NCBI GenBank assembly: GCA_904374465.1
Contig: CAJFFY010000032.1
Coordinates: 1-61,124 of the forward strand
Reading direction: 5' to 3'
From: an uncultured Subdoligranulum sp.
Lineage (GTDB): Bacteria > Bacillota > Clostridia > Oscillospirales > Ruminococcaceae
Length of the DNA: 61,124 nt
A program made the translations under genes and the position numbers. Below, in pieces: positions 51,820 to 60,079 of the stretch (the first letter of the stretch is position 1; each line of letters starts with the position of its first letter). The notes below the pieces were generated by a model. It was given only the letters and a program-made list of their open reading frames with translations, was not told where the DNA came from and made no database searches.

Positions 51820-53193
51820 TCAGATCTCGTGGTGGGTACCCTTCGGGTCGCCCCACAGCACTTCACTGTCCCCTTCATAGGGGGTGTAGCGCAGTTTCCA
51901 CATGTTGTCCTCCCACTTCCACAGATGGGGCGAACGGAACCGGTCGGCCAGGTGCATGAAGTAGGCCCGGTCCATCTTGGGCTGTTCGAACAGCTGGGAA
52001 GCGTGGGGGAAATGCTGCTTGTCGATGGAGAGATACTGCATGATCTCCTTCTCGAAGCGGTCGGGGTACTCACCGTCAAACTTCTTGCACAGCGCCTTGG
52101 CTTCGTCCAGGGTGATCTCCTCGTTGCGGATTTCCTGGGCTGCGTCGTAGGTGGTGCGGCCGATGCCGTACTTGATGTAGGTGGTGTAGTAGAAGAAATC
52201 GTCGATCTTGTCGTCGATGGAATTGTACTTGGAATAGGTGCCCTGGGTGCGTTCCGGCGCCGGGCGGAAGCCGCCGTGTTCCACGGCGTAGTAGTAAGCG
52301 CCCTGGGGATGCCACTTCTCGTAGTAGCCCAGATACCGCACCTGGACGTGGTTTTTCTCCAGGTTGGAGGTTTCGGAGGGCAGGTAGATGGCCAGGTCGG
52401 CCTTGTCGATCTTGTAGTCCTCCTCCAGCTGGCGCAGGCTGACGCCGCCCAGATAGATGTGGTCGTAGTCGTTCACCGCGAAGAAGTGCTCGTCACGCAG
52501 CGCCGAGTTGTTGTCGGCGATGGGGTTACCGAACTCGGCCTCGTTCTCCCCGTAGAAGACCAGCGGGATACCGAACTTGGCGGCCATCTTGGGTGCCAGC
52601 TGCTTCTGGCCCAGGATGAACGGCTGGAAGGGGTGGAAGAGGTTTTCGGTGGCCAGGCGGGTCAGCAGCCGATGGGTCTGGCCGTTGGGGGTGCACAGGT
52701 AGTTGTCAAACCCGGCATGGATCCAGGCCTGCATATTCTCCCAGCCCCAGGGGGTGTAGATATGGGGCGCCCAGGTGACGGTGAGCGGATGCATGCCGTA
52801 CTTATACTTGAGCAGGTGGGCGGCGTAGAAACTGTCCTTGCCGCCGGACCCCGGCACCAGGCAGTCGTAGGAGCCGTCGTTCTTGCGGTACTCGTCGCAG
52901 AGTTCCCGCAGTTCCTTTTCCCGCAGGGCCCAGTCGATGTGACCGTTGGCCTTGTTGTGGCAGGCGTGGCAGGCATCGCAGACACCGTCCTCCTGAATGA
53001 CCATCGTCTTTTTGATGGAGTCGATGGTGTGCTCAAACTCATAGCAGGAGTTGGGCTTCTGGTTGCTCATGACGCATTCCTTGCAGAACTGCACATGCTT
53101 GGGCAGGCCGTAGTAGGCCTCCCGCTGGTCCTCCGGCAGATCCGGGGCGTATTTGCTGTAATCAATATCCACGTAACGAGGAAGTTTTTCCAT
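51820..53193 (-). CDS. N-acetyl sugar amidotransferase (WbpG/PseA family), first copy
   Basis: The 457-residue protein has CKECVMSNQKPNS and CDACHACHNK zinc-ribbon pairs, then the PP-loop GSGGKDSFYAAHLLKY and VFYGENEAEFG. WbpG and PseA convert the N-acetyl group of a nucleotide-activated sugar to acetamidino using ammonia from HisH/HisF and ATP. The ATG at 53193 was chosen. A promoter and a terminator-like leader lie upstream. Confidence 0.85.
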   Translation of the reverse strand: MEKLPRYVDIDYSKYAPDLPEDQREAYYGLPKHVQFCKECVMSNQKPNSCYEFEHTIDSIKKTMVIQEDGVCDACHACHNKANGHIDWALREKELRELCDEYRKNDGSYDCLVPGSGGKDSFYAAHLLKYKYGMHPLTVTWAPHIYTPWGWENMQAWIHAGFDNYLCTPNGQTHRLLTRLATENLFHPFQPFILGQKQLAPKMAAKFGIPLVFYGENEAEFGNPIADNNSALRDEHFFAVNDYDHIYLGGVSLRQLEEDYKIDKADLAIYLPSETSNLEKNHVQVRYLGYYEKWHPQGAYYYAVEHGGFRPAPERTQGTYSKYNSIDDKIDDFFYYTTYIKYGIGRTTYDAAQEIRNEEITLDEAKALCKKFDGEYPDRFEKEIMQYLSIDKQHFPHASQLFEQPKMDRAYFMHLADRFRSPHLWKWEDNMWKLRYTPYEGDSEVLWGDPKGTHHEI

Positions 53194-53226
53194 ATTTCTA
53201 CACTCCAATCCGGCATTTCTGAATAC

Positions 53227-53269
53227 AAAAAAGGCGCCGTCCGTATGGCGATGCCAAACGGACGGCGCC
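53227..53269 (-). terminator. Leader terminator before the wbpG-hisF-hisH operon
   Basis: On the minus strand GGCGCCGTCCGT pairs with ACGGACGGCGCC with an inner TGGC-GAT-GCCA helix, followed by six T. It lies downstream of a promoter at 53286-53314 and upstream of wbpG. It can terminate the previous operon or act as an attenuator. Confidence 0.85.
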
Positions 53270-53285
53270 TTTGCCGTTCCAACGT

Positions 53286-53314
53286 ATTATAACACAGCTT
53301 GCTGTTCGGCGCAA
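53286..53314 (-). promoter_or_regulatory. Sigma-A-type promoter of the wbpG-hisF-hisH operon
   Basis: On the minus strand TTGCGC (53314-53309) and TATAAT (53291-53286) are 17 bp apart. The predicted start, near 53279, is about ten bases before the terminator hairpin. Confidence 0.7.
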
Positions 53315-53332
53315 GGGGGTTGCCGTTTTTTG

Positions 53333-53635
53333 TCAGCAGTCGAAGTCCAGACAGCTGCGGATCCTGGTGTAGGGGCGCACTTTGCTATTCGCCACCGCTA
53401 CGTGGGCCGGGTGGGTGGCATAGGCCTGCAGGGCCGCTTCATCCGTGAAGGTGCAGTCCAGCATCAGGTCGGCGTTGGAGGAAGGCAGGCAGTCGGTCTG
53501 CACATGAATCTCCACCAGACCGGGAATTTGACCGGCCAGACCTTCCAGCCCGGCCTTGATGCCCGCTTTGACGGATGCCTTTTCTTCGACGCTCAGACTG
53601 TCCTGGAGCGTCCAGAGGATGATGTGTTTGGTCAT
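53333..53635 (-). CDS. Dabb-family stress-responsive A/B barrel protein
   Basis: The 100-residue protein starts KHIILWTLQDSLSVEEKASV and has VQTDCLPSSNADLMLDCTFTDEAALQAYATHPAH, the Dabb domain pattern with the NPxH-like histidine ATHPAHVAVA. The ATG at 53635 begins four bases after the sortase stop, so it is coupled. Dabb proteins form dimers of ferredoxin-like barrels; the function here is unknown. Confidence 0.87.
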   Translation of the reverse strand: MTKHIILWTLQDSLSVEEKASVKAGIKAGLEGLAGQIPGLVEIHVQTDCLPSSNADLMLDCTFTDEAALQAYATHPAHVAVANSKVRPYTRIRSCLDFDC

Positions 53636-53639
53636 AGAA

Positions 53640-54344
53640 TTACTCCTCCCCGGAAGAATCTGTGATAAGAGCCGGCCCGCTGACCAGATCCCCGTACACA
53701 AAGTAGCGCTGGGTGGTGCGGGTCAGGATGCCGAAGGGATAGCAGGTGTACAGGATGATGTTTTCGGTATCCGCATCCAGATCGTAAGCGGTGGTATCGG
53801 TTTCCTGCACCACGGCCATCCGGGTGACGGTATAGTGGTATTCCCCGTAGTCGGTGGTGATGGTGATGTCCGCGCCTTCGGTCACGCTTTCCAGATCCCG
53901 GAAATAGGTGCCCGTATGGCTGGCCATCAGGATGGTGCCGCCTTCCCCGGGAAGATGGCTGCCCGCGTAGATGCCGGCACCCAGGGCAAACTGGGCCTCG
54001 GAATCCCCCCAATAGACATCACAGTCCACCACCGTACCGCTGATGGTCAGATGCCCGATTTTATCCCCCACCGCAGGATATTGTGCCAGCGTCACCGGAG
54101 TCGGGGTGGGCGACGGGGTAGGCGCAGGCGTCGGTTCCGGCGTGGGAGATGGGGTGGGCACCGGGGTGACCGCCGGCGTAGGGCTGGGGGTGGGCACCGG
54201 TTCCGCCGGTTTGCCCGTGACCAGCCCCACAAAATAGGCCGCAAACCCCAGTACCGCCACCACTTCCACCGCAAGCAGCAACACAAACAGCGGGGTACCT
54301 TTGTGATTCCGGGGAGCGGGCCGCTCCGGTGTTTTGTTGTCCAT
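53640..54344 (-). CDS. Class D-like sortase with a proline/threonine-rich linker
   Basis: The 234-residue protein has an N-terminal membrane helix (residues 19-42), then a linker of PTPSPTP repeats (about 50-83), then the sortase fold. The catalytic set is MASHTGTYFRDL (His143), LYTCYPFG (Cys201) and RTTQRYFVYG (Arg213). It would join secreted proteins to peptidoglycan or pilus units. TCYPFG is typical of class D or E. No LPxTG substrate is visible in the window. Confidence 0.9.
   Translation of the reverse strand: MDNKTPERPAPRNHKGTPLFVLLLAVEVVAVLGFAAYFVGLVTGKPAEPVPTPSPTPAVTPVPTPSPTPEPTPAPTPSPTPTPVTLAQYPAVGDKIGHLTISGTVVDCDVYWGDSEAQFALGAGIYAGSHLPGEGGTILMASHTGTYFRDLESVTEGADITITTDYGEYHYTVTRMAVVQETDTTAYDLDADTENIILYTCYPFGILTRTTQRYFVYGDLVSGPALITDSSGEE
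54105..54205 (-). repeat. Low-complexity PTPSPTP codon repeat in the sortase gene
   Basis: Tandem Pro-Thr and Ser-Pro codons encode the sortase linker. Such repeats are prone to slippage, and translating the prolines would depend on EF-P. Confidence 0.8.
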
Positions 54345-54376
54345 ACCGGATCGCCTCCCCTCCGCGGATACCGGAT

Positions 54377-54577
54377 TTACGGTGCAAGGCCGTAGGTCTT
54401 GTAATAGCTCAGCAGTTCGCTCAGCGTCAGCTTGCGGGCAAACAGCTGGCGATAGGTGGCGGTTTTCTCCTTGCCCTGGGCTTTCAGGGCCGCCATCTTG
54501 TCCGCCGTGCGGTCATATTCCTGCTGCACGGCACCCTGCATGGCGCGGTAAGCGGTCAGCTGTTCCTGATCGGTCAT
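54377..54577 (-). CDS. Hypothetical 66-residue protein coupled to the second WbpG paralog
   Basis: The frame starts MTDQEQLTAYRAMQGAVQQ and ends KLTLSELLSYYKTYGLAP. It is helical and charged, with no membrane segment. Its ATG overlaps the wbpG stop by four bases (ATGA). It may be an accessory subunit. I do not recognise a family. Confidence 0.65.
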   Translation of the reverse strand: MTDQEQLTAYRAMQGAVQQEYDRTADKMAALKAQGKEKTATYRQLFARKLTLSELLSYYKTYGLAP

Positions 54578-55698
54578 ACCTTGTCCTCTTCCCAGATGGG
54601 ATGCTTGAGGACCCACTCACCGAACGCATTCTTTTCAAAAAGGTCGCGGTTGTAGAACTTGTCCATGATGGCCCAGAACTCGCTCTCGGTATAGCCGCAG
54701 AACTCGCAGAAATCCCGCACGCAGAGGGGATCCAGCTTGCCATCCCGCTCCTTGATGATGGGAATGGCCTGCTCGCGGGTCATCATACCGTACCGGATAT
54801 AGCGGGCGGTGTAGTCGGTGGCCGCCGCATGGCCGAACTTGGGATACTTCAGCCAGGAATGCACCAGGTAGGCGCGGGAATCGATCTGGTCGAAGTTCTC
54901 GGCATGATGGGTGCGGTCCCACTCATGGGTCAGATCGTGGAAACCGTGGGCCTTGGCGATCTGGTAGTTCTTGTAGCTGTTCCAGGGCACAAAGTAGCTC
55001 ATATAGAAGGGATCCAGCTTGGCCCTCTCCTCGGCGCTGGGGGCCAGGGTCAGGCTCAGGTCGTTCTCGGTGACGCCGTCGCCCACCAGTTCCTCCATGG
55101 GGAAGCCCACGGCCACGCCGTTTTCGATCTGATCCATGGCGGAGTAGGTTTCCTTGTCGGCATTGCCGCCGTACTCAAAGCTGACGTTCTCGCCGTAGCA
55201 GAGCATGGGGGTGTTGAACTTGGCCGCCATATGCAGCGGGAAGGTGTAGATCAGGCGGTCCACATACCAGGTGGGCTTGCCGTATTTTTCAAAGAATTTG
55301 CGCATGAGGATCTTCTGCGCCTTGATGTTGGGCTTGCAGGAGATGATGGTGCAGCCGAATTCCTCGCTGATGTTCTTCAGGTTGTGGATGCCGGCCTGGG
55401 TCATGGGGAAGTTATCCTCCACGCTGAAGAGGATGGGATTCATATGCATGACTTCCTTGAGCATCCAGACCTGGAAGTGGCTGTCCTTGCCGCCGGACAC
55501 CGCCACAGCGCAGTCATAGCCGCCGGGGCCGTTCATGCCGCGGTACTTGTTGCAGTAGGCTTCGAACTCCTTGAAGCGGGCGTCCCAGTCCACATTCTTG
55601 CGGTTTTCATAGTGGCGGCAGGCGCTGCAGACGCCCTCCGCGTCAAAGGTGATGCCGGGACGGGTGTCGGGCATGGTACATTTTTTGCAATAACGCAT
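54574..55698 (-). CDS. N-acetyl sugar amidotransferase (WbpG/PseA family), second copy
   Basis: The 374-residue protein has CKKCTMPDTRPG and CSACRHYENR (zinc ribbon), the PP-loop VSGGKDSHFQVWMLK and LCYGENVSFEYGG. It has the same architecture as the copy at 51820-53193 but a different N-terminus and substrate loop. Two such enzymes suggest two amidinated sugars, or two positions of one sugar. It has its own promoter (55762-55790). Confidence 0.85.
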   Translation of the reverse strand: MRYCKKCTMPDTRPGITFDAEGVCSACRHYENRKNVDWDARFKEFEAYCNKYRGMNGPGGYDCAVAVSGGKDSHFQVWMLKEVMHMNPILFSVEDNFPMTQAGIHNLKNISEEFGCTIISCKPNIKAQKILMRKFFEKYGKPTWYVDRLIYTFPLHMAAKFNTPMLCYGENVSFEYGGNADKETYSAMDQIENGVAVGFPMEELVGDGVTENDLSLTLAPSAEERAKLDPFYMSYFVPWNSYKNYQIAKAHGFHDLTHEWDRTHHAENFDQIDSRAYLVHSWLKYPKFGHAAATDYTARYIRYGMMTREQAIPIIKERDGKLDPLCVRDFCEFCGYTESEFWAIMDKFYNRDLFEKNAFGEWVLKHPIWEEDKV

Positions 55699-55761
55699 AC
55701 TGTGTCTCCTTTGATTTCACCCGCCGCATGGGACGGGAAAATGGAAGTGCATTCTTTTTGT

Positions 55762-55790
55762 ATTGTACCCCATTTGCCCTTTCGGTGCAA
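55762..55790 (-). promoter_or_regulatory. Sigma-A-type promoter of the second wbpG operon
   Basis: On the minus strand TTGCAC (55790-55785) and TACAAT (55767-55762) are 17 bp apart, 64 bases before the start codon. Confidence 0.7.
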
Positions 55791-55830
55791 GGCCGCCCCC
55801 GAAAAATTGCGATTTTGCCGGGTCCGGCCG

Positions 55831-55859
55831 TTGCAATTTCACAGCGGGTATTTTACAAT
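55831..55859 (+). promoter_or_regulatory. Sigma-A-type promoter of the DUF362 ferredoxin gene
   Basis: TTGCAA at 55831-55836 and TACAAT at 55854-55859 are spaced by 17 bp, about 36 bases before the start codon. It is divergent from the wbpG promoter. Confidence 0.78.
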
Positions 55860-55894
55860 AAGAGTGAGCAAATCACAAAACAGGAGGCGTATCC

Positions 55895-57001
55895 ATGTCC
55901 GCATCGAAAGTATATTTCACAGACCTGCGCACTTCTTTCAACGAGAATCTGCCCCAGAAGCTGGAGCGGTTGATCAAGACTGCCGGCATCGGCCAGATTG
56001 ATTTCACCAACAAATATGCCGCCATCAAGATCCACTTCGGCGAGCCGGGCAACCTGGCGTATCTGCGTCCCAACTATGCCGCCGTGGTGGTCAAAGTGGT
56101 CAAGGAGCTGGGCGGCAAGCCCTTCCTGACCGACTGCAACACCCTGTACGTGGGCGGACGCAAGAACGCGCTGGACCATCTGGACACCGCCTACGTGAAC
56201 GGGTTTTCTCCCTTCTCCACCGGCTGCCATGTGATCATCGCCGACGGCCTGAAGGGCACCGACGAGGAGCTGGTTCCCGTGGAGGGCGGCACCTATGTCA
56301 AGGAGGCCAAGATCGGCCGGGCTATCATGGACGCCGATGTCTTCATCACGCTGTCCCACTTCAAAGGTCATGAGTCCACCGGCTTCGGCGGTGCACTGAA
56401 AAACATCGGCATGGGCTGCGGTTCCCGCGCCGGCAAGATGGAGATGCACAGCGCCGGCAAACCCTACGTGAAGCAGGAGCTCTGCGTGGGCTGCGGCCGC
56501 TGCGTCAAGATCTGCGCCCACGACGCTCCCCACATCGTCGACCGCAAGTCCAGCATTGATCAGAACAAATGTGTGGGCTGCGGCCGGTGCATCGGCGTCT
56601 GTCCCACGGATGCCGTGCGCGCCGCCGAGGACGAGAGCAACGACATCCTGAACTGCAAGATTGCCGAGTACAGCAAGGCCGTCGTCAGCGGCCGTCCCCA
56701 GTTCCACATCAGCCTGGTCATCGACGTGTCGCCCTACTGCGATTGCCATGCCGAGAACGATGTGCCCATCGTGCCCGACGTGGGCATGTTTGCCAGCTTT
56801 GACCCGGTGGCCCTGGATCAGGCCTGTGCTGACGCCGTCAACCGGCAGCCGGTCATGCCCAACAGCCACCTGGCCGAGATGCCCCACGAACACCACGACC
56901 ACTTCACCGACTCCAGCCCTGCCACCAACTGGAAGAGCTGCCTGGAGCACGCCGAAAAGATCGGCCTGGGCACCCGGGAGTACGAGCTGATCAAGATCTG
57001 A
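55895..57001 (+). CDS. DUF362 domain protein with two 4Fe-4S clusters
   Basis: The 368-residue protein has a DUF362 core (KYAAIKIHFGEPGN, FLTDCNTLYVGGR, LSHFKGHESTGFGGALKN). It then has two ferredoxin motifs CVGCGRCVKIC and CVGCGRCIGVCP, and the C-terminal DPVALDQACADAV. Such proteins are widespread in Clostridia; the catalytic role is not known. A GGAGG ribosome binding site precedes the ATG. Confidence 0.92.
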   Translation: MSASKVYFTDLRTSFNENLPQKLERLIKTAGIGQIDFTNKYAAIKIHFGEPGNLAYLRPNYAAVVVKVVKELGGKPFLTDCNTLYVGGRKNALDHLDTAYVNGFSPFSTGCHVIIADGLKGTDEELVPVEGGTYVKEAKIGRAIMDADVFITLSHFKGHESTGFGGALKNIGMGCGSRAGKMEMHSAGKPYVKQELCVGCGRCVKICAHDAPHIVDRKSSIDQNKCVGCGRCIGVCPTDAVRAAEDESNDILNCKIAEYSKAVVSGRPQFHISLVIDVSPYCDCHAENDVPIVPDVGMFASFDPVALDQACADAVNRQPVMPNSHLAEMPHEHHDHFTDSSPATNWKSCLEHAEKIGLGTREYELIKI

Positions 57002-57030
57002 TCCTCTCTCCCTTATAAAATCCTTAGAAT

Positions 57031-57070
57031 CTCCTGTTATGCTGGTCCCGTACCATGTAACAGGAGGTTT
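57031..57070 (+). promoter_or_regulatory. Hairpin that sequesters the traX ribosome binding site (or terminator)
   Basis: CTCCTGTTA (57031-57039) pairs perfectly with TAACAGGAG (57058-57066), with an inner TGGT/ACCA. The 3' arm contains the ribosome binding site AGGAGG of traX. GTTTTTG follows, so it could also terminate the DUF362 gene. Confidence 0.6.
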
Positions 57071-57077
57071 TTGTTGT

Positions 57078-57947
57078 ATGTCTGTCTGTATAACCGCCCG
57101 GTTCCGGGGTCTGAGCAGCACCGGCCTGAAATTTCTGGCGCTGGCGCTGATGATCCTGGACCATATCCATTACTTTTTCGGATACACCGGCGCCATCCCC
57201 CTCTGGTTTTCCCAGGCGGGACGGTTGTCGGCACCGCTGTTCCTCTTCTGCACCGTGGAGGGGTTTGCCCACACCCACGACCGGCGGCGGTATTTTCTGC
57301 GGATCTGGGCCATTTCGGCCGGCATGGGGCTGCTGCAGTTCCTGATGATGTACGCCCACCTGGGGGTGCGGCCCGACGGCTTTTTCCCGATGAACGCCAT
57401 CTTCATGAATTTTGTCATCCTCATCCCCGTCTGGCAGGGCATCGACTGGCTGCGGCAGCGCCGGTGGTTCCGCGGACTGGCCGCCGTCGTGCTGCCGCTG
57501 GCCTGGCCCTTTGTTTTTCTGGTTCTGTATGGGGCAGCCAACACCACCGACCTGGCCTGGCTGCTGGACAGTGTGCTGGCCGCTCTGGTCTACACGGTGC
57601 TGCCCTGCTGGTCCCTGATCGTGGACGGCGGCGGCTTTTTCATTGCAACCGGCATCGCGCTCTACCTGCTGCGCAATCGCCGGATTCCCCAGGCTCTTGT
57701 GTACGGGGCGCTGACGATGGTGTTCTACTTTGCCTTTCCGCTGATCCAGCTGATGGGAACCCCGGGCTTCACCGCCTCCCAGATGCTCACACTGGCCTAT
57801 GAATGGATGGGGGTGTTTGCCATGATACCGATGCTTTTGTATAATGGACAGCGCGGACGCGGCTGCAAAGCGCTGTTTTACATCGTTTATCCGGCGCATG
57901 TCTACCTGTTGTATGCCCTGTCCTGGGCGGTCATGGCGCTGCGCTGA
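57078..57947 (+). CDS. TraX-family membrane protein
   Basis: The 289-residue protein has eight predicted helices and reads LKFLALALMILDHIHYFF, RLSAPLFLFCTVEGFAHT and FYIVYPAHVYLLYAL, the TraX (acyltransferase-like) pattern. TraX acetylates pilin in conjugative plasmids; chromosomal relatives have unclear substrates. No conjugation genes are present. The ATG at 57078 follows AGGAGG. The next gene is a response regulator 27 bases downstream. Confidence 0.88.
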   Translation: MSVCITARFRGLSSTGLKFLALALMILDHIHYFFGYTGAIPLWFSQAGRLSAPLFLFCTVEGFAHTHDRRRYFLRIWAISAGMGLLQFLMMYAHLGVRPDGFFPMNAIFMNFVILIPVWQGIDWLRQRRWFRGLAAVVLPLAWPFVFLVLYGAANTTDLAWLLDSVLAALVYTVLPCWSLIVDGGGFFIATGIALYLLRNRRIPQALVYGALTMVFYFAFPLIQLMGTPGFTASQMLTLAYEWMGVFAMIPMLLYNGQRGRGCKALFYIVYPAHVYLLYALSWAVMALR

Positions 57948-57974
57948 ACCGCATCCCGCAAAGGAGGAATGTTT

Positions 57975-58640
57975 GTGGCTCATATTCTGGCGGTGGACGA
58001 CGACCGTGACCTGTGCCAACTGCTGCGCACCGCCCTGGAACGGGACGGGCACCAGGTGGAACTGCTGCACAGCGGCCGTGAGGTCACCGAACGGCACTGC
58101 GCCTGGGCGGACTGCATCCTGTTGGACGTCATGATGCCCGGGGAGGACGGCTTTGCCACTTGCCGCAGGCTGCGGGCGGTGGCCGACTGCCCTATCCTGT
58201 TTCTGACCGCCCGCACCGAGGAAGCGGATATTCTGCGGGGGCTGGGTCTGGGCGGAGACGATTACCTGACCAAGCCCTTCCGGCTGGCTGAGTTGCGGGC
58301 CCGGGTCAACGCCCATCTGCGGCGGCAGAACCGGACACCCCGCCACCGCATCCTCCGCGGAGGCGTCATCTTTGACCTGCAGGCCGGGGAGGCTTTCGGC
58401 GGGGAAACGCCGCTGCACCTGACCCGGGCCGAATACGCCATCTGCGAATATCTGGCCCTGCACGCCGGCTGCACCTTTTCTAAGGAACAACTCTACGAGG
58501 CCGCTTTCGGGTGGGACGGCACCGCCGATACTTCCGCCGTTACCGAACACATCAAAAACATTCGGGCCAAGCTGCGGGCCTGCGGCCTGCAGCCCATTGA
58601 GACCGTCTGGGGGATCGGATACCGATGGCAAAGCGAATGA
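57975..58640 (+). CDS. OmpR-family response regulator
   Basis: The 221-residue regulator has HILAVDDDRDLCQL, CILLDVMMPGEDGF (phospho-Asp), LFLTARTEEADI, TKPFRLAEL and a winged-helix C-terminus ending ETVWGIGYRW. The GTG at 57975 was chosen because AAGGAGG is seven bases upstream; the ATG at 57969 is too close to it. It overlaps the histidine kinase gene. Confidence 0.93.
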   Translation: MAHILAVDDDRDLCQLLRTALERDGHQVELLHSGREVTERHCAWADCILLDVMMPGEDGFATCRRLRAVADCPILFLTARTEEADILRGLGLGGDDYLTKPFRLAELRARVNAHLRRQNRTPRHRILRGGVIFDLQAGEAFGGETPLHLTRAEYAICEYLALHAGCTFSKEQLYEAAFGWDGTADTSAVTEHIKNIRAKLRACGLQPIETVWGIGYRWQSE

Positions 58641-60034
58641 AAAAGCCCACCACCCTGCAGCGGTTTCTGTTCGGCTATCTGCTGCGCACGGCGCTGGCCT
58701 GCCTGGCAATGGCTATGCTCTGGTTCGCCCTGCTGCTGGGGCTGATCTCCTGTGGGGTGGTCCTGCCCGCCTATGCAGGATCCGACGCCACCCTGCAGGC
58801 CATGGAAAAGCTGCCCGCCATGTCGGCCGATCATTTTGATGCTGCCCTGCTGCCCGATCTTTGCCGCTGGGTCCTGCTGGACGGCAGCGTTACCCCCGGC
58901 ACGGCCACCGACGCCGGTCATGTACTGGCAACCAACCTGTCCCAGGGCTCACTCTCCCTGGCGCTGGCCCTGGGAAGCCCCCTGGGGTACCAGCAATTTT
59001 ACCGGGATGTGCCGTTGATTGACGGTACTCTCTGCCGCCTGCAATACGACTTTTCCATGCCCTACGCAGACCCGGCCCTGCGCGGCCGGCTGCCGGATTT
59101 TCAGCTGTGCATGACAGTGTTTCTGGCCCTGCTGGAAGTTCTGGTGGTGTTCTGTACCACCCGCCTGACCGCCCGGCAACTGCATCGGGAGACTGCGCGT
59201 CTGACGGAGGCCTGCCGGATTCTGGCCGACCGGGATTTGTCGGTACCCATGCCCCACGGCGCCGCTCTAAGAGAATATGCGCAGACCCTGCAGACCATGG
59301 AATCCCTGCGGCAGGAACTTTCTGAAGCGCTCAAAACCCAGTGGTCGCTGGAACAGCAGCGCACCCAGCGTCTAGCCGCCCTGGCCCACGACCTGAAGAC
59401 ACCGTTGACCATCATCCGCGGTCATGCCGAGTTGCTGGACGAAGAAACCGCTGCTCCCTCCCAGCACCCCGCTCTGGAAGCCATTCTGCGGAGCGTTGAC
59501 CGGGCCGAAGGCTATCTGACCGATCTGCGGGCAGCCTGCCGGGTGGAATCTGCTCCCGGCCAGGCCAGTTTCTTTCCAGCCGCGCCTTTTGTGGAGACAC
59601 TGTCGGAAGTCGGCCGCGCTCTCTGTGTTCCGCGGCACCTGCAATTTTGTGTGGAAAATCACCTGCCGCAGGGGTATATGCTTTATGCACAGCGGCAAGA
59701 TTTCCACCGCGCTGTGGAAAACTTGCTGGCCAATGCCGCGCGGTTTACCCCGGAGGCGGGCCGCATCACCCTCTGCTTTGCGATACAGGCGCAGACCTTG
59801 CGCATCACGGTGACCGATACCGGCCCGGGCTTTCCCCCTGAGATCCTGCGCTACGGCGGACAGATGTTCCACACCGGAGATACCGCCCGCAGCGACGGGC
59901 ACCAGGGGCTGGGACTGTACTTTGCTGCTCGGGTGGCACAGTCCCACGGCGGTACGCTGCAGCTCTCCAACCTCGCGGTCGGTGGCGCTTGCGCCACCCT
60001 GGCACTGCCGGTCTGCATCCCCCGGGACACCTGA
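58625..60034 (+). CDS. Sensor histidine kinase
   Basis: The 469-residue kinase has two helices around an outer domain of about 120 residues, a short linker, the H box LAHDLKTPLTIIRGHAELL, the N box NLLANAARFTPEAG, G1 DTGPGFPPEI and G2 HQGLGLYFAARVAQ. The ATG at 58625 overlaps the regulator by 16 bases; an ATG at 58637 overlaps by 4 (ATGA) and is an alternative start. A terminator follows. Confidence 0.92.
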   Translation: MAKRMKKPTTLQRFLFGYLLRTALACLAMAMLWFALLLGLISCGVVLPAYAGSDATLQAMEKLPAMSADHFDAALLPDLCRWVLLDGSVTPGTATDAGHVLATNLSQGSLSLALALGSPLGYQQFYRDVPLIDGTLCRLQYDFSMPYADPALRGRLPDFQLCMTVFLALLEVLVVFCTTRLTARQLHRETARLTEACRILADRDLSVPMPHGAALREYAQTLQTMESLRQELSEALKTQWSLEQQRTQRLAALAHDLKTPLTIIRGHAELLDEETAAPSQHPALEAILRSVDRAEGYLTDLRAACRVESAPGQASFFPAAPFVETLSEVGRALCVPRHLQFCVENHLPQGYMLYAQRQDFHRAVENLLANAARFTPEAGRITLCFAIQAQTLRITVTDTGPGFPPEILRYGGQMFHTGDTARSDGHQGLGLYFAARVAQSHGGTLQLSNLAVGGACATLALPVCIPRDT

Positions 60035-60070
60035 AAAAGGCACCGCTGCCCATGGGCAGCGGTGCCTTTT
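60034..60070. terminator. Bidirectional intrinsic terminator
   Basis: GGCACCGCTGCCCATGGGCAGCGGTGCC is a palindromic stem flanked by A and T runs. It ends the kinase gene and the convergent esterase gene. Confidence 0.92.
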
Positions 60071-60079
60071 GTCTGTTAT

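Noticed and set aside
51820..55698. The two PP-loop proteins as tRNA thiolation enzymes (TtcA/TilS-like)
   Set aside because: The paired N-terminal zinc ribbons, YGEN segment and HisF/HisH neighbours fit N-acetyl sugar amidotransferases better.
57078..57947. TraX as a sign of a conjugative element
   Set aside because: No relaxase, type IV secretion or integrase gene is present, and chromosomal TraX relatives are common in Clostridia.
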